DNA from: Candidatus Rifleibacteriota bacterium
Lineage (GTDB): Bacteria > Muiribacteriota > Ozemobacteria > Ozemobacterales > Ozemobacteraceae
Length of the DNA stretch: 64,000 nt
Assembly: GCA_905236675.1 (NCBI GenBank)
Contig: CAJOND010000012.1
Coordinates: forward strand, 121,638 to 185,637
Direction: 5' to 3'
This document shows positions 26,485 through 35,882 of this stretch, piece by piece (within the stretch, counting starts at the first letter, position 1; each line of letters begins with the position of its first letter). Below the pieces are notes generated by a model. That model saw only the letters and a program-made list of their open reading frames with translations. It was not told the origin of the DNA and searched no databases. Made by a program: the position numbers and the translations under genes.

Positions 26485-29449
26485 AGAAAAGTATTCTAAC
26501 GCCTCTTTTGGCAAAATATTTCTAGCATTTTTAATGGTTCTTTTATTGGCATTATTTATTATATCAATACAAACTTCCACAAAGATTAAAGATAATAACG
26601 AAAAAAAGCTTGAAGAAATTCTATCTTCAAAGCTAGACGGAATAATTTCTAAGTGTTTTCTGCATAATTATATTAGAAATAGCTGTCAAAAAATAATATC
26701 AGAACTACACAAAAATGGACCGGAATCAAAAGCTATTCCCAATTTAGTAAAAGAATGTGAAAAAAAAGAAAATATCTTACTCAAAGCTTTTTTCTACAAA
26801 AACAATGAATTAAAACAATATGTAAATGCCAATGAAGAAGATTTAGAATTATTTACGGATTTATTCAAATATTTACCATTAAATATATATGATGAAGGTT
26901 TTGTTGAAGCACATAGAAAAACCTTAGACAAATTAGTTAAGCGTTTTGGAATTGGAACCAGACTCGAATTACTTAAACTGCATAAAAGTTTTTTTACTAA
27001 GTTTTCGGTTGGCGATAGAAAACAGCATTTTCACTGGGATAATTATGATGATGGAACAGGTTTGTTTATATATACAACAGTAGTTCCCGATCTTCAAATT
27101 CGCTTTGAAAATATATTAAAAAATATGCCAGATAAAAATTATGGGGTTATTACAAGAAATAGCAAAGTTATAAAAGACCAGGAAAATATTTCTAAAAATA
27201 AAAATAGTATTTCAAAAGAAAATGAAGACAATACTAAGGACAAAGAAATTATTATACCTCCGCCAGGATTAACAGAAGATCAAACTCGTGCAGCCTACAT
27301 AAAAACAACAAAGTCTAATAAATCTTTTGTAATCTCTAATGATTTCTATTGGTATTTCCAAACCAATCGCTTTGATGATAAATTCTGTTATGTTGTTCCT
27401 ATAAATAATAATAAATATATTTCATATGATTGGGCAGGTCTTCTACAAACTATTTCTATCTACTTATTTATAATAGTGGTCATTCTTTATCTTACTTCAC
27501 TTATAAAAGTATTTCCTGGACAAAAAGTAGTAGAATTTCTAGATAATTTATCCATTTTATATAGGATTATAGGTATTTTCTCCATGGCTTCTATATTCCC
27601 AGTTTTAATGACAATAGTTATTGGTAGTTCTTTGTTATCAGATAAGCAAAGTGTTATCGAGAAAAACATCCTTAGTGAAAGTCTAGATGCTATTTATAAT
27701 TTAGAAAATCAAAGAGAAGTCTTATATGAGAAAACAAATTTAATGTCTGAAGATTTAAGAGAAGCTGTAAAACAAGCATATTTAAATAAACAGCCAATAA
27801 ATAATGAATTATTCTATAAATATTTAAATAAATATTCTATAAGCCCTGATTTAAGTCGTTTAGACGTAAGAGATAGTGATATTAAAACTATTTTTACCCT
27901 AGTGGACAGAGAAACCCAGGGGTTAGCAGAATTATATGACTTAATATGCAGAATAGTTCTTAAAATTCACTGTCCTAATAGAACAAATGCCAACAGCATA
28001 AAAATTTCACCTGCTGAACTAGTTAGCGAATCTGTTTTATCCACAGATGAACTTGGTTTTGCAACCTTAATCAGAAAAAGAAACAAACAATTTATTTTCA
28101 GAGTTGGAGCTTTTCCAACATTGTGGTATTGGGATATATATCCAGATTTAAAAGATGGTCCCGCATTTATTTGTGTTACAACTCAAGTAATAACTACTTT
28201 CTCAAAACACATAGAAGCCCATATCAATTCCCTGCCTCTAAAAAAAGATAATATTCAATTAGCTGTATTTGTTAATAACCCACATTATTTAGATAGATTA
28301 TTAACCCCTTATAAAAATCTCCCTAAAGAAGAAATATTAGATATAGCCAATACTAGTTTTGATACAAATAAAGTTCTTTTCAGAACAATATCAATTGATG
28401 GCAAAACTTTTTGGATAACAGCTAAACACGAAAAACAGATTAACTCTCATGTTTTTATTAATCTTATTTCACAAAAAGAACGTCTATCTGTTCTTGAACC
28501 ATTTAAATGGCAAATAGGCATTATTGGCGTATTTGCTTTAATTATTTCTCTTTTTGGAGCCTGGTTTATTACCAGACTTATCATCCTTCCTGTAGGTGAT
28601 TTAAGTAAAGGTATTATGGCTATAAGACAAAGGAATAAAGAGTTTTCTATTCCCATAAGAAGGAATGACGAATTTGGAGAACTTGCAAATGCATTTAATC
28701 AGGTAATAAAAGATTTTGACGAACTAGAATATGGAAAAATAATTCAAGAAAGTCTTTTGCCATCAAATGCACCAGTTATAAAAGGCTATGATATAGCATA
28801 TTTCACTATTTCAGCTACGGATTTAGCTGGTGATTATCATGATAATGTAATCTTAGACGATGGTAGATTATCTGTAATATTAGGCGATGTTTCAGGGCAT
28901 GGTATTTCTGCATCTCTAGCTATGGCAATGGCTAAAGCAACTTTCAATTATGCAAAAGCCCAGAAAGTAAAATTCCCAGAAGAATTTATGGACATGTTAA
29001 ACACAATGTTCAATAAGGAATTAAAATCTAAGAACAAGCTGATGACGCTTATTTCAATGGTCTTAAATCCAGAAACAGGAGAAGTAATATTTGACAATGC
29101 GGGTCAGTCATATCCAGCTTATTATTCAAATTCCACTCAAACTTGCGAAGAATTGAAAATGCCTTCCCTACCTCTTGGCGGAATGAAAAAACGTAAAAAG
29201 AAAACTATAACCAAAATAATGGAACATGGAGATGCTTTTATATTCTATACAGATGGTATCATTGAAGCTTCAGCCGAAAATGGAGAAATGTTCGGATATG
29301 AAAGATTTTTTTCAATTTTTACCGAACAGATGAAAAATAAAAATAGTGCAAAAGATTCAATTAATAATATCTATCATGCTGTAGATAATTTTAGAGAAGC
29401 TGGTTACCGCTCTGACGATATAACAATGATTATAGTCAAAAGACTATAA
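26474..29449 (+). CDS. Membrane HAMP-PP2C (SpoIIE/RsbU-type) phosphatase, type B, copy 2
   Basis: 991 residues, colinear with the 20655 protein. An insertion of about 25 mostly Lys/Asn/Glu residues near 235-260 (RNSKVIKDQENISKNKN and following) accounts for most of the extra length. Membrane helices, HAMP (LPVGDLSKGIMAI ... DEFGELANAFN) and PP2C motifs are all present: DLAGDYHDN, GDVSGHGISA, YTDGIIEA and SDDITMI. SLAMAMAKATF and PEEFMDMLN are nearly identical to copy 1, while the extracytoplasmic part is more diverged. This suggests that the signal-sensing halves have changed while the output has been kept. The gene ends the four-gene block, 140 bases before lon. Confidence 0.9.
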   Translation: MATEEKYSNASFGKIFLAFLMVLLLALFIISIQTSTKIKDNNEKKLEEILSSKLDGIISKCFLHNYIRNSCQKIISELHKNGPESKAIPNLVKECEKKENILLKAFFYKNNELKQYVNANEEDLELFTDLFKYLPLNIYDEGFVEAHRKTLDKLVKRFGIGTRLELLKLHKSFFTKFSVGDRKQHFHWDNYDDGTGLFIYTTVVPDLQIRFENILKNMPDKNYGVITRNSKVIKDQENISKNKNSISKENEDNTKDKEIIIPPPGLTEDQTRAAYIKTTKSNKSFVISNDFYWYFQTNRFDDKFCYVVPINNNKYISYDWAGLLQTISIYLFIIVVILYLTSLIKVFPGQKVVEFLDNLSILYRIIGIFSMASIFPVLMTIVIGSSLLSDKQSVIEKNILSESLDAIYNLENQREVLYEKTNLMSEDLREAVKQAYLNKQPINNELFYKYLNKYSISPDLSRLDVRDSDIKTIFTLVDRETQGLAELYDLICRIVLKIHCPNRTNANSIKISPAELVSESVLSTDELGFATLIRKRNKQFIFRVGAFPTLWYWDIYPDLKDGPAFICVTTQVITTFSKHIEAHINSLPLKKDNIQLAVFVNNPHYLDRLLTPYKNLPKEEILDIANTSFDTNKVLFRTISIDGKTFWITAKHEKQINSHVFINLISQKERLSVLEPFKWQIGIIGVFALIISLFGAWFITRLIILPVGDLSKGIMAIRQRNKEFSIPIRRNDEFGELANAFNQVIKDFDELEYGKIIQESLLPSNAPVIKGYDIAYFTISATDLAGDYHDNVILDDGRLSVILGDVSGHGISASLAMAMAKATFNYAKAQKVKFPEEFMDMLNTMFNKELKSKNKLMTLISMVLNPETGEVIFDNAGQSYPAYYSNSTQTCEELKMPSLPLGGMKKRKKKTITKIMEHGDAFIFYTDGIIEASAENGEMFGYERFFSIFTEQMKNKNSAKDSINNIYHAVDNFREAGYRSDDITMIIVKRL

Positions 29450-29588
29450 ATTTAAATTAACAAAGAATATTAATTACCCCCCAAAAATTGATTTAAGTTT
29501 TCTTTTTACCAAGAATGTGATAAAGTAGTAATCTTAAAATAGTAAAAATACGTTTGAAAGCTGTTTCTTTCAAAAAGGAGATATTTAA

Positions 29589-32135
29589 ATGAGTGCAGAA
29601 GATAATAAAAAAGCTCCTGCCAAAGCTGATGACAATAATCAAGTTTCTGTTACAAGCACTATGGAAACTTATCCTGTTTTACCATTAAGAGATATAGTAG
29701 TATTCCCTTATATGGTAGTTCCTTTATTTGTTGGACGCAGAAAATCTGTTAAAGCAATAGAAGAAGCTATGCTCAAAAACAGAAAAATCGTAGTTTGCGC
29801 ACAGAAAAATGCAAAAACAGACGATCCTACAAAAGATGAACTTTTTACTACAGCTACAGTTGCAGAAATACTGCAACTCTTAAAGATGCCAGATGGTATT
29901 TTAAAAATACTTGTAGAAGGCACAAAAAGAATCAAAATCAAAAATTTCACAAAAGAAGCTGATTTCTTTGAAGCCGAAGGAGAAGTTCTCGAAATAGAAG
30001 ATAAGAAGTCTATACATCTTCAGGCTCTTATGAGAAACGTAGTTGCTCTATTTGAACAATATGTAAAACTCAACAAGAAAATTCCATTGGAAATTATAAT
30101 GGTTGCAACTAATGTCGAAGAACCTGGCAGATTAGCAGATATTATCACTGCCCATTTAAATATAAAACTAGAAGAAAAACAAGAAGCTCTAGAAACATTT
30201 GACCCATCTGAAAGATTGGATAAAATTGCTTCCATACTTAATCGTGAACTTGAAATAATGGTTGTAGAAAAGAAAATTCGTGGTCAAGTTCGCAAACAGA
30301 TGGAACAGATTCAGAAAGAATATTACCTTCGTGAACAAATGAAGGCTATTCAAAAAGAACTTGGTGACGATGAAAACAGAATAGAAGAAACAGAAGAGTT
30401 AAAAGAAGCTATAATTAAAGCTGGAATGACTGATGATGCCAGAGAAAAGGCCCAAAAAGAACTGGCTAAATTGGTAAGAACTCCATCACAGTCACCTGAA
30501 GCTCAGGTTTCTAGAAATTATCTTGATGCTTTATTAGCTCTTCCCTGGTCAAAAGAAACTAAAGATAGAATTGATTTGAAAAAATGCCAGACTTTACTTG
30601 ACGATGACCATTACGGTCTAGAAAAAGTCAAAGAAAGAATATTAGAATATCTGGCAGTCTGCCACCTTAAAAAATCAATTAAAGGTCCTATCCTTTGTTT
30701 GATAGGCCCTCCTGGTGTTGGTAAAACTTCGTTGGGTCGTTCTATAGCAAAAGCCTTAAATAGAAAATTTGCAAGAATTTCTTTAGGTGGAGTTCGTGAT
30801 GAAGCCGAAATCAGAGGTCATAGACGAACTTACATAGGAGCTATGCCCGGAAGAATTATTCAAGCTTTACAAGATGCAGGTTCAAAAAATCCTGTTATTC
30901 TTCTTGACGAAATAGACAAATTAGGTGCAGATTACAAAGGTGATCCAAGTTCTGCTCTGTTAGAAGCTCTAGACCCAGAACAGAACGTAAATTTCTCTGA
31001 CCATTATATATCAACACCTTTTGATTTATCTAAAGTACTCTTTTTGACAACCGCAAATGTTCCCCACACAATACCAGGCCCATTGAGAGATCGTCTCGAA
31101 ATTGTTTACCTGTCTGGTTATACAGAAGAAGAAAAGCTTAATATAGCTAAAAAGTATCTGGTACCCAAACAATTAGAAGCTAATGGTATTGAAAAAGAAA
31201 ACATTTCTATTGATGAATCAGCTATTATAGAAATTATTAGAAAACATACAAGAGAAGCTGGTGTACGTAATCTTGAAAGAGAATTAGCTTCAGTTTGTAG
31301 AAAAATAGCTAAAGATGTTGTTCTTGGAAAGATCAATCCAAAAGAAGATAAATCGAAACAAAAATCAAAGGGTTCTAAGGCAAAAACCACTAAAGATACA
31401 AAGAAAAAAGCTAAACCAGGTATTGTAGTAAAAGCAAAAGATATAGAAAAATATCTTGGAATACCAAAATTTCATCTGGATAAAGTCGAAAATCATGATG
31501 AAATCGGTTTAGTAAATGGTCTTGCCTGGACAGAAGTTGGTGGAACAACACTTCCAATAGAATGTGTTGTAATGCCTGGCCGTGGCAAAGTTATACTTAC
31601 TGGCTCATTAGGCGATGTAATGAAAGAATCAGCTCAAGCTGCTATTTCTTATCTAAGAAGCCATGCTAAGCAAATAAATATGCGTCCTATTGATTACGAC
31701 ACAATAGATTTACATCTGCATTTCCCAGAAGGTGCTGTTCCAAAAGATGGTCCATCTGCAGGTATAGCTATAACTACTGCTATATATTCAGCACTTAATG
31801 AAGTTCCTGTCAGAAGCGATTTTGCAATGACTGGTGAAATCACTCTTAGAGGGAAAGTTTTACCTGTTGGCGGCATAAAAGAAAAACTGCTTGCGGCCCA
31901 TCGACAAGGTATAAACAATATAATCCTTTCTGCTGATAATGAAAAAGAACTTGAAGAACTTCCTCCACAGGTTCGCAAAGTCATGAAAATAACTCAAATT
32001 GAATATGCAGAAGAAGCTTTAAAACTTGCTCTTAATGGTAAGCCTAAAACTACTTTACTTTCCTTCAAAAAGCCAAAATCTAAATCTGAATCGAGTCTTT
32101 CACTTAAGAAAAAAAGTAAGGCAAGAAAAAAATGA
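29589..32135 (+). CDS. lon: ATP-dependent protease La (Lon)
   Basis: 848 residues. The N-terminal LON substrate domain (~20-215: YPVLPLRDIVVFPYMVVPLFVGR) and a coiled-coil stretch (EQIQKEYYLREQMKAIQKELG) lead to the AAA+ module. That has Walker A GPPGVGKTS near 373 and Walker B VILLDEIDKLG near 438. The Ser-Lys protease domain has the catalytic Ser in PKDGPSAG near 721 and Lys in GGIKEKLLAA near 764. It degrades misfolded and regulatory proteins in the cytoplasm. A Lys-rich insertion (~578-615) between the AAA and protease domains and a Ser/Lys-rich tail are unusual. AAAAGGAG precedes the ATG. The stop overlaps the engB start (ATGA), so the two are coupled. Confidence 0.97.
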   Translation: MSAEDNKKAPAKADDNNQVSVTSTMETYPVLPLRDIVVFPYMVVPLFVGRRKSVKAIEEAMLKNRKIVVCAQKNAKTDDPTKDELFTTATVAEILQLLKMPDGILKILVEGTKRIKIKNFTKEADFFEAEGEVLEIEDKKSIHLQALMRNVVALFEQYVKLNKKIPLEIIMVATNVEEPGRLADIITAHLNIKLEEKQEALETFDPSERLDKIASILNRELEIMVVEKKIRGQVRKQMEQIQKEYYLREQMKAIQKELGDDENRIEETEELKEAIIKAGMTDDAREKAQKELAKLVRTPSQSPEAQVSRNYLDALLALPWSKETKDRIDLKKCQTLLDDDHYGLEKVKERILEYLAVCHLKKSIKGPILCLIGPPGVGKTSLGRSIAKALNRKFARISLGGVRDEAEIRGHRRTYIGAMPGRIIQALQDAGSKNPVILLDEIDKLGADYKGDPSSALLEALDPEQNVNFSDHYISTPFDLSKVLFLTTANVPHTIPGPLRDRLEIVYLSGYTEEEKLNIAKKYLVPKQLEANGIEKENISIDESAIIEIIRKHTREAGVRNLERELASVCRKIAKDVVLGKINPKEDKSKQKSKGSKAKTTKDTKKKAKPGIVVKAKDIEKYLGIPKFHLDKVENHDEIGLVNGLAWTEVGGTTLPIECVVMPGRGKVILTGSLGDVMKESAQAAISYLRSHAKQINMRPIDYDTIDLHLHFPEGAVPKDGPSAGIAITTAIYSALNEVPVRSDFAMTGEITLRGKVLPVGGIKEKLLAAHRQGINNIILSADNEKELEELPPQVRKVMKITQIEYAEEALKLALNGKPKTTLLSFKKPKSKSESSLSLKKKSKARKK

Positions 32136-33061
32136 ATATAACAAGCAGAATAACTTCAGCAACTTTTAGTGCCTGTATCGTAAAAAAAGAAGATCTTCCA
32201 AAAGATGATTTGCCTATTGTTGCCTTATTAGGACGAAGTAATGTTGGAAAGTCTTCTTTAATAAACAGTTTAACTGGGCGTAAAGAACTTGCTAGAACAA
32301 GTTCGACTCCTGGGAAAACTCTTACAATGAATTTTTATTGTATTAACGATGCGTTTTATCTTGTAGATTTACCAGGCTATGGTTATGCAAAAGCCTCTAG
32401 AGCTACACGAAATAAAATTCAATCCATGATGGATGATTTTTTCACTAATTGCACGAATCTTAAAGGTGTTGTTCAAATTATAGATATTCGACATAAGCCC
32501 ACACCTCTTGATATTCAAATGCATAATTGGATAAAAGAGCAGCGTATCAATGGCTTTGTTGTTCTGACAAAATCAGATAAATTAAGTAATCAACAAGTTT
32601 TAAAGATGCGTTCGCAAATTCTTAAAGAGATTACCGATATTTATGCGATTGTTTATTCCTCGAAATTAGTTCTTGGAAGAGATGAATTTTTAGATGCACT
32701 AGAAAAGATTCTAGCTGGTTATGAATTCAAAATCCTTGATTCAAAACAAAAACTTTCTGAAAGTAGTAATTCACAACAAGAACCTCGGTTGAATTCTACT
32801 TCTCATACCGATGAGAAACCTGTTTCAACTCAAAAGGTTTCTAGACCTAGAATGACTGGAGAAGCCCAGAATAAACCTAAAAATGTTGAAAGAGAGAACT
32901 CAAGGAACAATAACCAAACTCATAGAAACAATATAAATAGAGATAATTCTCGTTCAAATAGAAGAGATATACCCAATCGTGGTAAATCCATGGATTCTAC
33001 TTCTAGACACAATAGAAATAGACAGCCAAGAAATGATGGCAAAGGTTCAAGAAGAGATTAA
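32132..33061 (+). CDS. engB: Ribosome-biogenesis GTPase EngB/YsxC with long basic tail
   Basis: 309 residues, of which ~205 form the GTPase domain: G1 GRSNVGKSS near 34, G2 Thr in SSTPGKT, G3 DLPGYGYAKAS near 79, G4 TKSDKL near 147 and G5 SSK near 176. EngB is needed for 50S subunit assembly. The remaining ~105 residues are a low-complexity tail rich in Asn, Arg and Ser with RPRMTGEAQNKPKN and SRSNRRD patches, not part of the usual ~200-residue family. It is likely disordered and RNA-binding, by inference. The start overlaps the lon stop by 4 bases, a frequent lon-engB arrangement in bacteria. Confidence 0.95.
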   Translation: MNITSRITSATFSACIVKKEDLPKDDLPIVALLGRSNVGKSSLINSLTGRKELARTSSTPGKTLTMNFYCINDAFYLVDLPGYGYAKASRATRNKIQSMMDDFFTNCTNLKGVVQIIDIRHKPTPLDIQMHNWIKEQRINGFVVLTKSDKLSNQQVLKMRSQILKEITDIYAIVYSSKLVLGRDEFLDALEKILAGYEFKILDSKQKLSESSNSQQEPRLNSTSHTDEKPVSTQKVSRPRMTGEAQNKPKNVERENSRNNNQTHRNNINRDNSRSNRRDIPNRGKSMDSTSRHNRNRQPRNDGKGSRRD

Positions 33062-33075
33062 AATAGGAAGTGAAT

Positions 33076-34068
33076 ATGAAAAGTATTAATTTTAGAAAAT
33101 CTGCAATTATACTAGGTGTTACTTTGGCTTCGACTTTGTTTATTTCTGAAGCAAAAGCTTACGAAAGATATACATGGTCAGATTTAGTTACTGGTAGAAG
33201 TAGAAATGGCTCTGTCAGTGACGAAGATAAGCTTGCTGTAGTTTGTGAATGGTGTGGCTTAAAAAGAATAGTTAGGTCTCAGATTTCAGATTCTACTAAA
33301 ATGAAAAATGCTTTAGCCATAATTCAAAACAAATCTAAGTTCTCTAATAACGCTATCTTTAAAGCAGTTATGGACCTTAGATATACTTACAAGTATAGTT
33401 TTAAGGATATGGATAAAGCTGACGAAGTATTAAAAAATCTTGATTCAATTCCTGAACTTAAAATAAAAGCTGATGCTGAACGCTTGTTCTCTTCTATGAA
33501 TGATAACAGCATACTTAATAACGATTTTTACAGTAAACTTTATCAGCTTAGAACCCAGAAAAATCTATTCCCTTATGATAATGGTTATATGCCAGTAATT
33601 ACAATGGATAGAGCATCATTCATACTTTCAATAAAAGAAATGGTTGATGGGAAAGGTTCACTTAATGAATCTGTAAAAGTTAAATGTTGGAAAGACATAC
33701 CTGCAGATATTCTCTATTTAATAGCTACAGATAAAAGAGAAAATGCCTATAAAATTTATTCTTCTATGAAATCTAAGTTAGAACCATCTACCAAAAAACT
33801 GATTGAAGATTTCTTATATCCATTATATATGCCAGTAAAACCTGTTAATCGCAAATTTCTTGCAGGTATTTATGCTGTTGAAGAATTTCCAAATCTTGGA
33901 ATGGATTTAATCAATGAATCTTTAACTTCGACACCAAGAGTATTAAAGCCAGAACACGCATTAGCCTCTTTATCAGATGTCTATGCAAGACACAATGCAG
34001 TAAACGAAGCTCAGAAGGTTCTTAAAATATTATCAGAATATTATCCAAACTCTCTCTGGTTAAAATGA
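33076..34068 (+). CDS. Exported helical-repeat protein of unknown function
   Basis: 330 residues from the ATG at 33076 (AGGAAG 5 bases upstream; an in-frame GTG two codons earlier overlaps that site). The signal peptide is KSAIILGVTLASTLFISEAKA. The mature part is helical, with repeat-like stretches ending in a TPR-like pair (LASLSDVYARHNAVNEAQKVLKILSEYYPNS). I find no catalytic motif. It follows engB by 14 bases and overlaps the next gene start by 4 bases (ATGA), so it is in the lon-engB transcript or a sub-operon with the propeller protein. A role in binding partner proteins at the envelope is a guess. Confidence 0.65.
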   Translation: MKSINFRKSAIILGVTLASTLFISEAKAYERYTWSDLVTGRSRNGSVSDEDKLAVVCEWCGLKRIVRSQISDSTKMKNALAIIQNKSKFSNNAIFKAVMDLRYTYKYSFKDMDKADEVLKNLDSIPELKIKADAERLFSSMNDNSILNNDFYSKLYQLRTQKNLFPYDNGYMPVITMDRASFILSIKEMVDGKGSLNESVKVKCWKDIPADILYLIATDKRENAYKIYSSMKSKLEPSTKKLIEDFLYPLYMPVKPVNRKFLAGIYAVEEFPNLGMDLINESLTSTPRVLKPEHALASLSDVYARHNAVNEAQKVLKILSEYYPNSLWLK

Positions 34069-34384
34069 ATAGAAAAATAGTTTCATTACTGCTTTCTTTG
34101 CTTTTAATTCAGCAATAGCAGCATTTGAATATAATGGTGTATTTGCCGCAAAAAGAAACTCTAATGAAGCTCAGACTTATTATATTTTATTAAATGAAAA
34201 TACTAATGTTTCTTTTTCTTTAAGTATTAATGGGAAAAAAACAGATGAAGTCTTTGTAAGCAAAATCAAACTAACTTCTGACGAAAGTGTTGGATTAACT
34301 TCTAAAAATCCTATTAATAATTATAAAGTTACTTCAACTGGAATTTATGAAGTATCTGTTACTTCTACAGCTTCACTAGACAAA
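34065..34384 (+). pseudogene. N-terminal part of the propeller protein: signal peptide and Ig/PPC-like segment, frameshifted
   Basis: From the ATG at 34065 the frame stops after 17 codons (MNRKIVSLLLSLLLIQQ). With one more T in the run 34102-34105 it reads SLLLNSAIAAFEYNGVFAAK and on without stop into the 34385 frame. It also encodes a beta-rich segment (NENTNVSFSLSINGKK, YKVTSTGIYEVSVTSTAS) of the bacterial pre-peptidase type. This restores a proper signal peptide, so the gene really starts here, with ATGA overlap to its neighbour. Confidence 0.8.
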
Positions 34385-35857
34385 ATGATAAGCTATGATC
34401 TGTCTGTTGATGAAGTTGCTTCTAATGATTCTAACAATCTAAAAACCCCTCCTTCACCAACAAATGTTAATATAGATTCTTCTAATTCATCTCAAGAATT
34501 AAAAAATGAACAATCTTCAGTAACAAACTCAAAAGAATCTAGTAATATCGCGTCAGATAATAACCACAATAGTTCGATTAAATCCAACAATTCTATTTCT
34601 ATTGGTTCAGCAAAGATAATTGATGATTCTGAAAATCCTTCTTTGGCAAATAATTCTAACATAACATCAAGTGATATTGGTAAAAATGAAACCATTGATT
34701 CTAATAAAATGGCAGAATTTTTCCCCAAAGACAATTCGTTAAGTTTAAATGAAAAAGTAGAAAAGCAAATAGAAGAAAACAAATCTAACTCTTTACTTGT
34801 TCCTATATTAAGTAATGATTCTCCTTCAACTGAAACAAATACTGCGATTACTTCAAACCTAGAAGAAACACATAATAAAACCATTGCTCCTCCACTTAGT
34901 TCTAATTCAGAAGCTAATAATGAAAATGAATATTCAGAATTAGGTCCTGATACTCCTGCAGTAGAAGATGAACCATATATTAATGCCAAAATAATGGAAA
35001 AAAAAGCTATAAGTTATTCTGGTAAACTAGTATTGTCAGACAGTATAGAAGCCTATAAATTTCTAGGTGATAAAAACAAATGTTGGCCGCAATCTATTTG
35101 TTATGACAAAGATGGTAATCTATGGGTACTCGATGGACAACTAAACCACATCAATTGTTATAATACAAAAGGAATAGAAATTGTCAGTTTTGGTTCAAAA
35201 GGTAAAGCAATAAATGAATTAGGATTACCTGTTTCTTTAGCTGTGTTTAAAGATTTTATTCTTGTTGGAGACAGACAAAAAAATTCTATCCATATCTTTG
35301 ACAAAAAAGGCAATTGGTTGAATGCTATTCAAAGCGATCCAAATGTTGGTCTTAAAATTTCAAATCCTGTTTCTATTTGCGTTAGAAACAATGAAATATG
35401 GGTTGGTGACAGTAGAACTAACAGAGTTTTATGTTTTGATGACAGATTTTCTTTTCTAGGCAGTTTTGGTTCTACAAAAGAATCAGTAATAGAATCTATT
35501 TCCTCAATTGCAACCGATAATGAATATATTTATATTCTTGAAGAAGAAGGTGTTTTGAAGAAATTCGGAACAATGGGAAATTTTATTTCAGCTTTCCATA
35601 CCGACATAAAATATTCTACTGGATTATTTATTGATTCAAATAAAAACATTTGGATAACTGATATTGAAGCAGGTAAAATAAATTGCTTCTCTAATGATGA
35701 AGGCAAAATTTTGTTTTCAATTAATAAGAAAAATTTATCCAGCCTATATAAAGAAGGGGATAAATTAGCCCCTTCATCTATTAGTATTAATTCTGCGGCA
35801 AAAATAGCTATAGCTGATACTTATTCAAAGAACATAAAGATATTTGAAATAAAATAA
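34385..35857 (+). CDS. Exported NHL/beta-propeller protein with Ser/Asn-rich linker (true start at 34065)
   Basis: The 490-residue frame begins in the middle of the gene; see the 34065 entry for its N-terminus. Residues ~15-205 are a low-complexity linker of Ser, Asn, Glu and Thr. From ~220 to the end are about six NHL-type blades with the typical P-x-x-I-x-x-D-x-x-G/N-x-x-W/Y-V-x-D pattern: WPQSICYDKDGNLWVLD, NPVSICVRNNEIWVGD and STGLFIDSNKNIWITD. NHL propellers bind protein, carbohydrate or RNA. Here the signal peptide points to extracytoplasmic binding. The linker composition (Ser/Asn, codon AAT/TCT-rich) differs from the propeller and could be a surface stalk. Its operon neighbour is the exported helical protein. 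Confidence 0.78.
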   Translation: MISYDLSVDEVASNDSNNLKTPPSPTNVNIDSSNSSQELKNEQSSVTNSKESSNIASDNNHNSSIKSNNSISIGSAKIIDDSENPSLANNSNITSSDIGKNETIDSNKMAEFFPKDNSLSLNEKVEKQIEENKSNSLLVPILSNDSPSTETNTAITSNLEETHNKTIAPPLSSNSEANNENEYSELGPDTPAVEDEPYINAKIMEKKAISYSGKLVLSDSIEAYKFLGDKNKCWPQSICYDKDGNLWVLDGQLNHINCYNTKGIEIVSFGSKGKAINELGLPVSLAVFKDFILVGDRQKNSIHIFDKKGNWLNAIQSDPNVGLKISNPVSICVRNNEIWVGDSRTNRVLCFDDRFSFLGSFGSTKESVIESISSIATDNEYIYILEEEGVLKKFGTMGNFISAFHTDIKYSTGLFIDSNKNIWITDIEAGKINCFSNDEGKILFSINKKNLSSLYKEGDKLAPSSISINSAAKIAIADTYSKNIKIFEIK

Positions 35858-35882
35858 AATTAAGAAATAAATTATTCATTAA

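Noticed and set aside
34492..34989. 165-codon minus-strand reading frame
   Set aside because: Antisense to the Ser/Asn-rich linker of the propeller protein. Low-complexity sequence keeps it open, and there is no ribosome site or domain.
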